Shown here piece by piece: positions 16,289 through 25,522 of a stretch of 46,281 nt of DNA (positions are counted from its first letter, which is position 1; each line of letters opens with the position of its first letter). The stretch covers positions 1 through 46,281 of the forward strand of contig CAMZBI010000017.1 of assembly GCA_947304585.1 (NCBI GenBank), written 5' to 3'. This stretch comes from an uncultured Clostridia bacterium. GTDB lineage: Bacteria; Bacillota; Clostridia; UBA1212. The position numbers were made by a program, and so were the translations under genes. The notes under the pieces are model-generated. The model worked only from the letters and a program-made list of their open reading frames with translations, ran no database searches and had not been told where the DNA came from.

Positions 16289-19200
16289 TTGAGTACCACT
16301 AATACTAAACTGAAAGTTCGGGAACTGGCAGAGGAGATCAATTGGGACATATCCCGCGTAAAGAGCAAACTGAGAGAGATCGGCGTCTACGTCAACAGCA
16401 CCGAGACCGAGGTTTCCGCCGCGGATATTGAACGGTTCAAGAAGCACATCGGCTACGTTCCGGAAGAAGAAAAGAAAGAGGAGGACAAGCCGTCTGCAAA
16501 GACTTCGGCGTCAAGCGCCCAGGAAGGCGTTATCATGCGTACCAGGTCTGACTATTCCGGCGAAGTGCCTTCCATCGGCAAGAAACAGAAGCAGACTAAA
16601 GGCGGAGTTGCGGGCACAGCCGATTCAAACCTCAGAAGCGGTTATGTTACCGTGACCGACGACGAGAGAGAACAGTACGAGGCCATCCAGAGAGAAAACG
16701 CAAGGGCCAAGGCTGCGACAAAGAACGCCGATGCAGGCGCCCAGACTCCCGATACGGCAGAAGCGAGAACCGCGGAAAGACCCCGCATCAGGAGAAGAGC
16801 CGCAAACAACGGAACTCCTGCAAATGAAAATTCGGGAACAGGCGCTGCCCAAAACGAGGCAGTTGCGCCTCAGAACACGACTGGCAGCGCCGGAACGGCG
16901 GAGGGAACCGCCTCAGACAGGCCCCGCGTCGTCAGAAGAAAAGCTGCGACCTCTGCAGAGCCTTCAAACGAAACAACTAAGACTCCCTCGACTGAGAACG
17001 GTGCTTCCGCACCGGTTGACGAAAGCAAATCACCTGCTGCGACCGGCGAGACCGGTACAAACACCGCGGAAGGGACGCCTTCGGCTACAGAGACCGTGAA
17101 ACCCGCTGATGCCTCTGAAGGAACCGCCGATGCCGGCGAGAGACCTGAGACCGAAAAGCAGGAGACCCCCAAAGATTCCGATGCCAAGGAAGAAGAGGCC
17201 AAAAAAGCCCCGGAAACTTCTCCTAGCGGCTATGTGCCGCCCGAGATCACGGTAAGACCCGTAAGAGTCCAGCCTATTATAAGACGCGTGCCTCAGGGAA
17301 CAGCTCAGCAGGGCACCGGCACAAGGCCGAACCAGCCGAACAGAGGCGACAGACCCCAGGGGACAAGGGACGACCAGCGTGGCGACAGAAGACCCTCTGA
17401 CGGAAGACCCCAGGGCGACAGACGTCCGGTTCAGGGCGGCCAGCAGGGCGGACAGAGACCTGCTGCCGGAGGAAGACCTTCTCCACAAGGCGTAGCTTCA
17501 AACCAGCCTGCAGTGACTCAGCGCAGAGACAGCGGCAGGGATAAGGACAGCGCCAGGACCGAAAAACGCAACGAAGGCACAAGACGGGCCGGCGGACCTC
17601 AGAAAGCCGGCAAGTATAATGACGCCAGAAGCTGGATAGGAACCAGGGGATCCGTCTCCGACGTTGAAAGCGACGAGTTCTCGATCAACAATTCATACAT
17701 CGAAAGCGGCCGCCAGGGGCAGAAGAATCCCAAGGCAAAGAAGAAATCCCAAGCTGACGAGCAGGCAAGGATTGCCGCCCAGAAGCTTACGAACGTTAAA
17801 ATCCCGCCCACGATCACAGTCGGGGCATTCGCAGCCCTCATAAAGAAGACGGTTTCCGAGGTCATTACCAAACTTTTCAAGGACGGCATAATTGCCTCCC
17901 AGAACCAGGAAATCGATTTTGACACCGCAGCGATCATTGCCGACAGTTTTGGCATCACCGCAGAGCCGGAGATAATCGTGAGCAACGAGGAACTTCTTCT
18001 CGAGGATCCGGAGGACAAAGAGCCTGCCGAGGACGCTGAACCCAGACCGCCTGTTGTCGTCGTAATGGGTCACGTTGACCACGGTAAAACTTCACTCCTT
18101 GACGCTATCAGGAACACCAGCGTTACTGCGGGGGAGGCCGGAGGCATCACCCAGCACATTGGCGCTTACACAGTCACCATTAACGACCACAAGATCACCT
18201 TCCTCGACACCCCGGGCCACGAAGCTTTCACTGCAATGAGAGCAAGAGGCGCCCAGGTGACCGACGTTGCCATCATCGTTGTGGCTGCTGACGACGGCGT
18301 TATGCCTCAGACAATCGAAGCCATCAACCACGCCAAGGCCGCCAACGTTTCCGTTGTGGTCGCAGTGAACAAGATCGACAAGGAAGGCGCCAATATCGAC
18401 CGCGTCAAAAACGAAATGGCCGAGCAAGGCATTGTTTGTGAAGAGTGGGGCGGAGACGTACCTTTCGTGCCGGTATCCGCAAAGAAGGGAGCCAATATTA
18501 ACGAACTGCTGGAGACTGTTATTCTTTCGGCTGACATCCTTGAACTCAAGGCCAGCAGAACGAAACAGTGCAAAGGAACCGTCATCGAGGCAAAACTCGA
18601 CAAGAACAAAGGTCCTGTGGCAACACTTCTCGTCCAGAGAGGAACCCTGAAGACCGGAGACGCCATCCTTACCGAGACAACCTTTGGCCACGTCAGGCGA
18701 ATGACGGACGACAAGGGCCGCACGATCAAAGAAGCAGGTCCTTCAATGCCTGTTGAGGTCACAGGTCTTCCTGAAGTTCCTGAGGCAGGAAAAGTATTCT
18801 ACTGCGTGAACAAGGACGAACACCTGGCCAAGAAGGTCGCTGAGGAGCGCATCGCCAAGAACCGCGAGAAGACCATGACCTACTCCAACAAGGTCACTCT
18901 CGAGGATCTCTACAGCCAGATCAAAGCCGGCGAAGTCAAGAATCTTGACGTCATCGTCAAGGCAGACGTTAAGGGAAGCGTCGAGGCCGTTAAATCCTCT
19001 CTTGAGGGAATCGTAAACGACGAAGTCAGAGTGAGAGTCATCCACTCGGCGGTCGGCGGAATCAGCGAAAGCGACGTTCTGCTTGCGGAAGCTTCAAACG
19101 CCATCATCATCGGCTTCAACGTCAGACCTGTGGGCAACGCAGGAGAGATGGCTGCGGAAAAACACGTGGACGTCAAACTCTACAAAGTCATCTACAATGC

Positions 19201-19549
19201 CATCGAGGACGTAAAGGCGGCCATGAAGGGAATGCTCAAGCCCGAGTTCAAGGAGACGGTCATCGGTCACGTGGAGATCAGAAAGATCTACAAGATCTCC
19301 GGCGTGGGTACGGTTGCAGGAGGATACGTCCTGAACGGCAAGGTCCAGAGAAATTCCGAGGTCCGTATCGTAAGAGACGGTATCGTGGTATACGAAGGAA
19401 AACTGGCCTCCCTGAAACGCTACCAGGATGACGTCAAGGAAGTTCCCACGAGCTACGAATGCGGACTGTCCTTTGAATCATTCAACGATATTAAAGAAGG
19501 CGATGTGGCAGAGTGCTACATCATGGAACAGGTGGAAAGGACCATTTAA
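16289..19549 (+). CDS. infB: translation initiation factor IF-2
   Basis: GTPase that brings initiator fMet-tRNA to the 30S subunit and promotes 50S joining. 1086 aa. TTG start at 16289 with GGAGG at 16276-16280. Layout: N-terminal IF2N motif (about 7-55), a long disordered region (about 60-495) that is first Ala/Thr/Glu-rich and then Gly/Arg/Gln-rich (about 340-445), second IF2N (about 500-560), G domain with GHVDHGKT (594-601), DTPGH (640-644) and NKID (694-697), then domains II, III and the fMet-tRNA-binding C-terminal domain. The linker is long for a Bacillota IF-2 (700-900 aa is usual), which accounts for the size. Confidence 0.97.
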   Translation: MSTTNTKLKVRELAEEINWDISRVKSKLREIGVYVNSTETEVSAADIERFKKHIGYVPEEEKKEEDKPSAKTSASSAQEGVIMRTRSDYSGEVPSIGKKQKQTKGGVAGTADSNLRSGYVTVTDDEREQYEAIQRENARAKAATKNADAGAQTPDTAEARTAERPRIRRRAANNGTPANENSGTGAAQNEAVAPQNTTGSAGTAEGTASDRPRVVRRKAATSAEPSNETTKTPSTENGASAPVDESKSPAATGETGTNTAEGTPSATETVKPADASEGTADAGERPETEKQETPKDSDAKEEEAKKAPETSPSGYVPPEITVRPVRVQPIIRRVPQGTAQQGTGTRPNQPNRGDRPQGTRDDQRGDRRPSDGRPQGDRRPVQGGQQGGQRPAAGGRPSPQGVASNQPAVTQRRDSGRDKDSARTEKRNEGTRRAGGPQKAGKYNDARSWIGTRGSVSDVESDEFSINNSYIESGRQGQKNPKAKKKSQADEQARIAAQKLTNVKIPPTITVGAFAALIKKTVSEVITKLFKDGIIASQNQEIDFDTAAIIADSFGITAEPEIIVSNEELLLEDPEDKEPAEDAEPRPPVVVVMGHVDHGKTSLLDAIRNTSVTAGEAGGITQHIGAYTVTINDHKITFLDTPGHEAFTAMRARGAQVTDVAIIVVAADDGVMPQTIEAINHAKAANVSVVVAVNKIDKEGANIDRVKNEMAEQGIVCEEWGGDVPFVPVSAKKGANINELLETVILSADILELKASRTKQCKGTVIEAKLDKNKGPVATLLVQRGTLKTGDAILTETTFGHVRRMTDDKGRTIKEAGPSMPVEVTGLPEVPEAGKVFYCVNKDEHLAKKVAEERIAKNREKTMTYSNKVTLEDLYSQIKAGEVKNLDVIVKADVKGSVEAVKSSLEGIVNDEVRVRVIHSAVGGISESDVLLAEASNAIIIGFNVRPVGNAGEMAAEKHVDVKLYKVIYNAIEDVKAAMKGMLKPEFKETVIGHVEIRKIYKISGVGTVAGGYVLNGKVQRNSEVRIVRDGIVVYEGKLASLKRYQDDVKEVPTSYECGLSFESFNDIKEGDVAECYIMEQVERTI

Positions 19550-19578
19550 TAAAGGCAGGATCTTCACCGTATGATATT

Positions 19579-19603
19579 GCGCGCGGCACCTGCTGCCGCG
19601 CGC
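19579..19603 (+). other. strong hairpin between infB and rbfA
   Basis: Perfect 10-bp GC-only-plus-one stem GCGCGCGGCA (19579-19588) / TGCCGCGCGC (19594-19603) with a 5-nt loop. It is followed by GTTTGTG, too few T residues for a good terminator, and ends 16 nt before the preferred rbfA ATG, where a Shine-Dalgarno would normally be. It may limit rbfA translation, act as a weak terminator or an RNA processing site. Confidence 0.55.
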
Positions 19604-19619
19604 GTTTGTGACAGAAAAT

Positions 19620-20018
19620 ATGGACAGAATTATTAGAATTGCCGGCGAAATGCAGCGGGCGCTCACAGAGATAATAAACCGGGACATGAAGGACCCGAGA
19701 ATACCTCCCATCACCAGCGTGACCAGGGTGAAACTCACAAAAGACCTTCAGTTTGCCAAGGCATATGTCAGCATGTTTGCTTCTCCGGATGAGAAAAAGG
19801 CGGCTGTGGACTGCCTGAACTCGTCCTCGGGGTTTGTACGGTCGATGCTTGGCAAGAGAATGATCATAAGGCAGATACCCAAGATACTGTTCAAGGTCGA
19901 CGACTCCGTTGACGTGGGCACCGCAATGGATGCCAGAATAACAGAAATCATTGCCGGGGACAAAAAGGACGGGGCAGCTCCCGAAGACGGGACGGAAGAT
20001 ATTGGCAGCGAACAGTGA
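19620..20018 (+). CDS. rbfA: 30S ribosome-binding factor A
   Basis: Cold-responsive 30S maturation factor with a KH-like fold. About 132 aa from ATG 19620 (a GTG at 19608 would add four residues). Family landmarks: RIAGEMQRALTEIINRDMKDPRI, ITSVTRVKLTKDLQFAKAYVS, LNSSSGFVRSMLGKRMIIRQIP and a VDDSVDVGTAMDARI end, followed by an acidic tail. No clear Shine-Dalgarno; a strong hairpin sits upstream. The nrnA gene that is often found between rbfA and truB is absent. Confidence 0.94.
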   Translation: MDRIIRIAGEMQRALTEIINRDMKDPRIPPITSVTRVKLTKDLQFAKAYVSMFASPDEKKAAVDCLNSSSGFVRSMLGKRMIIRQIPKILFKVDDSVDVGTAMDARITEIIAGDKKDGAAPEDGTEDIGSEQ

Positions 20019-20080
20019 CACGGCCGGGTGCCCGGATTTTGCAGAACACAAGACTTGAACAGTTAAAGGCGGCAAACCGT

Positions 20081-21019
20081 ATGAAAGGGATCATCAATCT
20101 TTACAAAGAAAAAGGACTGACTTCTCACTCGTGTGTTGCGGCAGTAAGAAGAATTTTAAAGATCAAAAAAGCGGGGCATCCGGGGACTCTTGACCCCCAG
20201 GCGACGGGAGTGCTTCCGATCATGGTGGGCGGTGCCACGAGATGCTCCGATTTTTTCCTTGAAATGCGTAAAACCTACAGTGCGGAGGCAACCTTCGGCC
20301 TGGTTTCCGATACCCAGGACATCTGGGGAAACGTGGAAAGAACAGAACTCTCCACCGCAGGCGTCAGCGAAAATTCGATAAAAGAGGCGCTTAAACGTTT
20401 TCAAGGTGAAGTGCTTCAGGTGCCTCCTGCCTTTTCGGCGCTGAAAAAAGACGGCGTTCCCTATTACAAGCTTGCAAGGCGGGGAGAGACAGTTGATGCC
20501 GAGGCCAGACCCGTTAATATCTATTCCTGCGAGCTAAGGAGTTTTTCGGTCAACAGAGAAGGTCTTCCCACCGCAAAGATCGAGGTGTGCTGCGGAAGAG
20601 GAACCTATATCCGGACGATTATAAACGACCTTGGTTTAATGCTGGGGTGCGGCGCAGTTATGTCGGAACTGGAACGGACCTCCTACGGGGTCTTCAAGTC
20701 GGAGAACGGTGTGACCCTTTCGAAACTCCGGGAGGCGGCGGAAAACGGCAGCCTTGAGGGATTCATATGCCCCGTAAAAAGTGTTTTCGGATTTCCTTCT
20801 ATGGAAGTGACTTCTCCGGAATACAAAAAGTATCTTGAAGGGAAAGCGTTGCCAATAGGAACCGAAAGGCTGATTTTTCCGGAAAACGGCGAAAAAACCG
20901 AAGACGGCACATTCAGCGTCGTACTGCTCCTTGACAGAGAGGAATTTGCGATTGCCAAGGCGAAAAGAGAGAATGACGGTATTGTTCTCTCCCCGGGAAG
21001 GTACCTTGGCGGCGTCTGA
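20081..21019 (+). CDS. truB: tRNA pseudouridine(55) synthase
   Basis: Makes pseudouridine 55 in the T-loop of tRNAs. 312 aa from ATG 20081 (AAAGGCGG at 20065-20072). The frame opens at GTG 20015, overlapping the rbfA stop, but the conserved MKGIINLYKEKGLTSH start points to 20081. The catalytic Asp is in HPGTLDPQATGVLP, and the VPPAFSALKKDGVPYYKLAR and GRGTYIRTIINDLG blocks are intact. The C-terminal part (about 245-312) is a PUA-like extension. Sits in its usual place before ribF. Confidence 0.95.
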   Translation: MKGIINLYKEKGLTSHSCVAAVRRILKIKKAGHPGTLDPQATGVLPIMVGGATRCSDFFLEMRKTYSAEATFGLVSDTQDIWGNVERTELSTAGVSENSIKEALKRFQGEVLQVPPAFSALKKDGVPYYKLARRGETVDAEARPVNIYSCELRSFSVNREGLPTAKIEVCCGRGTYIRTIINDLGLMLGCGAVMSELERTSYGVFKSENGVTLSKLREAAENGSLEGFICPVKSVFGFPSMEVTSPEYKKYLEGKALPIGTERLIFPENGEKTEDGTFSVVLLLDREEFAIAKAKRENDGIVLSPGRYLGGV

Positions 21020-21049
21020 CAGACCTGAAACAGCGGAGAAAACTCATTG

Positions 21050-21991
21050 ATGAAGATTTACGGAAACGACTTGCCGTATGAAGAATATGAAAGACCGGGA
21101 AAAGGCGTTGCTGTGGGCCTGGGCAATTTTGACGGAGTCCACAAAGGCCACACGGAGCTGGTGAAGAGGCTTTGCCTGGAAGCCGAAAAGCGGGGGCTTC
21201 AGTCTCTTATCTACACATTTGAAAAGCATCCTATGAACGTGTTTGGCGCCAAAAAGGTCAAACTCATTATGACCAATGAGCGCAAGGCGGAAATAATGGA
21301 GAGCCTTGGCGCGGACGGAATCTTTTTCGAAAGCTTTGACCGGGAATACGCAGACACGGACTGCGAGACTTTTGCACGGGACATAGTCCGGAAAAAACTC
21401 GGGGCAACGCTGACAGTTGTGGGCACCAATTATTCCTTCGGAAAAGGCGGCGCCGGCGGACCGGAAATACTGACTAAACTGGGCAAGAAATACGGTTTTG
21501 AAGTGGCTGTGATCGATCCCGTAACAGTCAACGGCAAGACAGTCTCCAGCACGCTCCTGCGGCAACTGGTCACTGAGGGCAGAGTCGACGAATACCCCCT
21601 CTATGCCGGCAGACCCTACGAGATACCGGGGAAGGTGGTGCACGGTCGCAAAGTCGGCAGAAGCATCGGGTTCAGAACCGCCAATATAGTCCCCCGAAAG
21701 GAATTCGTTATACCCCCCGACGGTGTCTACGCAACACTTACAAATATCCGGGGCACTTTGTGGAAAGGTGTGACAAATATCGGTAAGAATCCTACCTTCG
21801 GGGAAACCCGGCGCAGTGTCGAGACCCATCTTTTCGACCTTACCGGGGATTTTTACGGCAGCGTGATCGACGTCACGTTCGTGAAAAGACTTCGGGGGGA
21901 GATCAGGTTTGAAACCGCCGAAAAACTTTCGGAACAGATCGAAAAGGACAAAGCAGATGCGGTTCGGATACTGTCCTGCTATGAGTGCTGA
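21050..21991 (+). CDS. ribF: bifunctional riboflavin kinase / FAD synthetase
   Basis: Converts riboflavin to FMN (C-terminal kinase) and FMN to FAD (N-terminal adenylyltransferase). 313 aa from ATG 21050; TTG at 21047 is also possible with GGAG at 21035-21038. The FAD synthetase half has GNFDGVHKGH, TFEKHP, the VVGTNYSFGKGGAGG stretch and SSTLLRQLVTEG. The riboflavin kinase half has GKVVHGRKVGRSIGFRTAN and PPDGVYA. Last gene of the operon; no U-tract terminator was seen, only a GTGCT-GAAA-AGCAC hairpin (21985-21998) across the stop codon. Confidence 0.95.
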   Translation: MKIYGNDLPYEEYERPGKGVAVGLGNFDGVHKGHTELVKRLCLEAEKRGLQSLIYTFEKHPMNVFGAKKVKLIMTNERKAEIMESLGADGIFFESFDREYADTDCETFARDIVRKKLGATLTVVGTNYSFGKGGAGGPEILTKLGKKYGFEVAVIDPVTVNGKTVSSTLLRQLVTEGRVDEYPLYAGRPYEIPGKVVHGRKVGRSIGFRTANIVPRKEFVIPPDGVYATLTNIRGTLWKGVTNIGKNPTFGETRRSVETHLFDLTGDFYGSVIDVTFVKRLRGEIRFETAEKLSEQIEKDKADAVRILSCYEC

Positions 21992-22074
21992 AAAGCACAT
22001 GCATGCGGTCTCCGGGTTTTGGCAATGAAGGGGAAAACAGGGCCTTAAAAGATATATAAAAATATTATTGACTC

Positions 22075-22103
22075 TTGACAAGAGGCGCTGTTTTTCTTAA
22101 TAT
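22075..22103 (+). promoter_or_regulatory. sigma-A-type promoter for the six-helix membrane protein
   Basis: -35 TTGACA (22075-22080, perfect), 17 bp spacer, -10 TAATAT (22098-22103). The leader contains an inverted repeat of TCCGGA (22122-22127 and 22137-22142), a possible operator or hairpin. Confidence 0.65.
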
Positions 22104-22199
22104 TAAATGCACGGCAAAAGATCCGGACCGTATATTTCCGGACAGCGGAGCCGCCGGAAGACGTCCCCGCATTTTTGACGTCTCATTAGGTGACAAAAG

Positions 22200-23081
22200 A
22201 TGAGAGACTTTCTTGTAAACATGAAGAAAAGACCGATTATCATGATCTTCACGGCCCTTGTGACCGCGCTGGTCTGTTTTGCGGTACAGTTTAATCCTTT
22301 TACAAAAGAATTCGGTTCTCTCAGCCGTATCTTCAAAACGGACTATCCCCAGCTTCTCACTGATATTGCCGAATGGCTGAAGGGCAGAGCTACCGACCCT
22401 TCGCTTCTTGCCACCACCCTTGCAATTGCTTTTCTGTCCGTCCTTGGCGTGTCCATAGTCTGCGGACTTTTTGCTTCCGGCTTCTCCTACGTAATGTACG
22501 TTAACACATATAACGGAATACACCGGGTGACAAAGAAAAGAAAGACCGGTTCTCTTTTCAGAGAGGGCGTGAACAAGCGCTTCTGGGGAATGACCGGTTA
22601 CATCTTCGTTTCGATCATAGCTTTTGCGCTGATCGTTTTCCTTCTCGCATACATAAACATGCCGATGGCCATTTCGATAAGCAAGTTTCTTGCGGGCGAT
22701 ACGTCTCAGATCCTTCCGATGATCCTGCTGGTTGCCGTGGTCCTCGTGGTCATGTTTTTTGTGATAATGTTTTACTCAATGTACGTGTCTTACATGATGC
22801 CCAGCATAGTGGCGTTCAAGAAAGGCGCGGTACGGGTGGCGTTCAAACTGGTCAATTCCTACTGCTGGTACCTGATCCCGAGAACGCTTCTGTTCCTGGT
22901 CTACAATTTTGTGATAGAAGTCGCACTGCTGGCGTTGGGTTACGGACACGCCAATACGACTCTGTCCATAATCGTATTCGCAGTCAATTTTGTGCTTCGC
23001 ACGATAGGCATCCTCTACTACACCCATTACGTATTTAAAACGTATATCGAAATGAAAGAGGACATGTTCGACGAAGCCTGA
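22200..23081 (+). CDS. hypothetical six-helix membrane protein
   Basis: 293 aa, not recognised with confidence. Six hydrophobic spans can be drawn (about 11-30, 70-101, 131-155, 170-200, 220-246, 253-277), with a loop between spans 2 and 3 that is Lys/Arg-rich and so probably cytosolic. The overall look resembles uncharacterised integral membrane families near DUF975-type proteins, but that is a guess. ATG 22200 is preceded by AGGTGA (22188-22193). Monocistronic: its own promoter precedes it, and the 86-bp tandem repeat begins 15 bp after its stop. Confidence 0.75.
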   Translation: MRDFLVNMKKRPIIMIFTALVTALVCFAVQFNPFTKEFGSLSRIFKTDYPQLLTDIAEWLKGRATDPSLLATTLAIAFLSVLGVSIVCGLFASGFSYVMYVNTYNGIHRVTKKRKTGSLFREGVNKRFWGMTGYIFVSIIAFALIVFLLAYINMPMAISISKFLAGDTSQILPMILLVAVVLVVMFFVIMFYSMYVSYMMPSIVAFKKGAVRVAFKLVNSYCWYLIPRTLLFLVYNFVIEVALLALGYGHANTTLSIIVFAVNFVLRTIGILYYTHYVFKTYIEMKEDMFDEA

Positions 23082-23096
23082 TTTCAGGCTGTTTTT

Positions 23097-23287
23097 CCGA
23101 GAGCGGACCGCTCGAAGTACTTTTGTACATCTTCTGGTCCGCGCTCGAAAAAACGGCTCTGAAATGTCTAAACAGGCTCTTTCCGGGAGCGGACCGCTCG
23201 AAGTACTTTTGTACATCTTCTGGTCCGCGCTCGAAAAAACAGCTCTGAAATGTCTAAACAGGTTCTTTCCGAGAGCGGACCGCTCGA
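23097..23287. repeat. 86-bp tandem repeat, 2.2 copies
   Basis: Copies start at about 23101, 23187 and 23273 (period 86 bp); the third is cut after about 15 bp. The first two differ at few positions. Each full copy has a palindromic part: GAGCGGACC ... GGTCCGCGCTC flanking GTAC-TTTT-GTAC, followed by GAAAAAAC and a segment ending in a GGCTCTTT-like junction. The core aligns with 3331-3380. Two small hairpins follow, GACCGC/GCGGTC (about 23309-23326) and CCGCC/GGCGG (about 23344-23361). No ORF is convincing in 23082-23395. Confidence 0.8.
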
Positions 23288-23395
23288 CAAAAATGATTTG
23301 AAACTTTAGACCGCTTCAGTGCGGTCAGATACCGATGATAAACCGCCATTGTTCAGGCGGCTGATCTGCAAAAGAAAAGGGAAAAGGGATTAATT

Positions 23396-24667
23396 GTGAA
23401 AAAGCTTGTTATTAACGGCGGAAAGCCTCTCCGCGGCGAAGTCAATATAAGCGGCAGCAAAAATGCCGCGGTTGGAATCATTGCCGCCACCATTCTCGCA
23501 AACGGTATATGCACACTCGAAAACGTTCCGGACGTGTCTGACATAAAGATACTTCTGGATGCTTTGGCGTATCTTGGCGCCACGTATAAGCGTGACGGCG
23601 ACGTAGTGGTGATAGATACCACAGGGGTGAACAAATATGTTGCGGACAAGGAATCCATCGGCAAGATGAGAGGCTCCAGCTATCTCATGGGCGCGCTTCT
23701 CGGCCGTTTCCACCGGGCTCAGGTATTTCTCCCGGGCGGCTGCAATTTAGGGCCACGTCCCATCGATCAGCACCTCAAAGGCTTTACCTCCCTCGGCGCG
23801 ACCAGCTCCGTTGAAATGGGCAAGGTGGATATAGTTGCGGAGAACGGTGTCATTGGCAATAACGTCTACCTTGACATCGCGTCCGTCGGCGCCACCATAA
23901 ACATAATGCTCGCGGCCTGCACTGCGGAGGGCAACACCCTTATCGAGAACTGCGCAATGGAACCCCACGTGGTTGACGTTGCCAACTTCCTTAACACCTG
24001 CGGCGCCAATATAAGAGGCGCAGGCACCAATATCATCAAGATACAGGGAGCCAAGAAGCTTCACGGATGCATCTATTCGATTATTCCGGACCAGATAGAG
24101 GCGGGCACGTTTATGGTTGCCGCAGCCGCCACCCACGGCGACGTCACCGTGAGGAACGTGATACCGAAGCACCAGGAGGCCCTCACCGCAAAACTTGAGG
24201 AGATGAACATAGGCGTGACGGAAGGACCGGACTGGATACGCATATTCGACAAGGGCCCTGTAAAGTCCACCATCATCAAAACGGCCCCTTATCCCGGTTT
24301 CCCGACGGATATGCAACCCCAGATAGTGACCCTTCTCGCCTGCGCGGAGGGTGAGAGCAAGGTCTTCGAAAACATCTGGAACTCAAGATTTTCCTACACC
24401 TCGGAGCTGAACCGCATGGGCGCGGACATAACGATCCAGGACAAGACTGCGATCATATCGGGAGGCAAGACCCTTGCGGGCATCTCCATGAAAGCGCCGG
24501 ATCTTCGGGCCGGAGCGGCTTTCGTTATCGCCGGACTTGCCGCCAAGGGCACGTCAACGATTTACGGGATCCACTACATCGACAGGGGCTACGACAATTT
24601 CGAAGGAAAACTTGCGGCCCTGGGAGCCCGGATCAGCCGCGAAGAGGCGGATTTTGAAGACATTTAA
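23396..24667 (+). CDS. murA: UDP-N-acetylglucosamine 1-carboxyvinyltransferase
   Basis: First committed step of peptidoglycan precursor synthesis: transfers enolpyruvate from PEP to UDP-GlcNAc. 423 aa, normal size. The substrate-binding SGSKNAA (20-26) is present, as is the active-site loop PGGCNLGPRPIDQH with Cys116, the residue alkylated by fosfomycin; a Cys (not Asp) here predicts the sensitive form. GTG 23396 follows AAAGGG. Ends 12 nt before a terminator hairpin. Confidence 0.96.
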   Translation: MKKLVINGGKPLRGEVNISGSKNAAVGIIAATILANGICTLENVPDVSDIKILLDALAYLGATYKRDGDVVVIDTTGVNKYVADKESIGKMRGSSYLMGALLGRFHRAQVFLPGGCNLGPRPIDQHLKGFTSLGATSSVEMGKVDIVAENGVIGNNVYLDIASVGATINIMLAACTAEGNTLIENCAMEPHVVDVANFLNTCGANIRGAGTNIIKIQGAKKLHGCIYSIIPDQIEAGTFMVAAAATHGDVTVRNVIPKHQEALTAKLEEMNIGVTEGPDWIRIFDKGPVKSTIIKTAPYPGFPTDMQPQIVTLLACAEGESKVFENIWNSRFSYTSELNRMGADITIQDKTAIISGGKTLAGISMKAPDLRAGAAFVIAGLAAKGTSTIYGIHYIDRGYDNFEGKLAALGARISREEADFEDI

Positions 24668-24678
24668 ATAAAAAGAAG

Positions 24679-24719
24679 AGCCCCCGGAAGATCTCAGATC
24701 CTTTTACGGGGGCTGTTTT
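24679..24719 (+). terminator. terminator hairpin between murA and the metallohydrolase gene
   Basis: Stem AGCCCCCG (24679-24686) / CGGGGGCT (24707-24714), with an inner GATC-TCA-GATC hairpin in the loop, then GTTTTA. It ends about 11 nt before the next ATG, leaving no room for a promoter in between. Confidence 0.75.
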
Positions 24720-24730
24720 ATGGGGTAAAA

Positions 24731-25522
24731 ATGAAGATCTGCACACTTGTAAGCGGCAGCAGCGGCAATTCGACCTATATTTCAGACGGTAAGACGTCAG
24801 TTTTGGTGGACGTTGGCGTTACCGGGAAAAAGATTGAAGAGGAGCTTGCCGGAATTGGCGTCAAGGGCGAGGAACTGGATGCGATCCTTGTGACCCATGA
24901 GCACATTGACCACGTTTGCGGCGTTGGAGTTGTGGCAAGAAAGTACGGAATACCTGTATACGCCAATCTTGCCACAATGAAGTGGCTGGACTCAAACGGT
25001 TACTTCAAGAGGATAATGCCCGAGAACCTGATAGTGTTTGAGAACGACAGCGATTTCATGTGCGGCACGCTCCTGGTCCACTCTTTTTCAACGCCCCACG
25101 ACGCCATAGATCCAGTGGGATACCGGTTTACTTCCTGCGGGGTCAGCGTTGCCGTGAGTACGGATATCGGCGAGATCACCGAAAACGTGAGAAAAAATAC
25201 GCTGGGATGCGCGGCGGTGGTCCTGGAGGCAAACCACGACGTGGAAATGCTGAAAAACGGCCCCTACCCTTACCCGCTGAAGAAGAGGATACTTGGGGAT
25301 CACGGCCACCTTTCCAACAGCAATTCAGCTATATTTGCAAGAGAACTGGCGGAAAACGGCACAAAAACGATAATTCTGGGGCACCTCAGCAACGAAAACA
25401 ACACGCCGGAGATCGCCTATAAAACGGTCGAAAGTGTCCTTGGCAATGAGAAAAATGCACCGAACGGCTGCCGGCTGCTCCTGGCGCCGAGACATTCCCA
25501 CGGGGAGATGGTGATATGCTGA
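24731..25522 (+). CDS. WalJ/YycJ-like MBL-fold metallohydrolase
   Basis: 263 aa, metallo-beta-lactamase fold hydrolase. The metal site THEHIDH is at about residues 55-61, with further ligands in STDIGE and GDHGHLSN and ILGHLSNENN. It matches the WalJ/YycJ group (often beside the walRK two-component system), which is linked to cell wall control and has 5'-exonuclease-like relatives; here walRK is not adjacent. It overlaps the next gene (rlmH) by 7 bp, as walJ and rlmH are often close neighbours. The Shine-Dalgarno is weak (GGGG at 24722-24725). Confidence 0.88.
   Translation: MKICTLVSGSSGNSTYISDGKTSVLVDVGVTGKKIEEELAGIGVKGEELDAILVTHEHIDHVCGVGVVARKYGIPVYANLATMKWLDSNGYFKRIMPENLIVFENDSDFMCGTLLVHSFSTPHDAIDPVGYRFTSCGVSVAVSTDIGEITENVRKNTLGCAAVVLEANHDVEMLKNGPYPYPLKKRILGDHGHLSNSNSAIFARELAENGTKTIILGHLSNENNTPEIAYKTVESVLGNEKNAPNGCRLLLAPRHSHGEMVIC

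Noticed and set aside
19579..19610. Rho-independent terminator between infB and rbfA
   Set aside because: Stem is strong, but the tail GTTTGTG is not a T-tract, and rbfA-truB-ribF follow without another promoter; kept only as a hairpin.
21044..22081. 345-codon minus-strand frame over ribF
   Set aside because: Antisense shadow; the plus-strand ribF motifs are complete.
23097..23287. possible CRISPR array
   Set aside because: The 86-bp units are directly joined tandem copies without unique spacers, and no cas gene is present.
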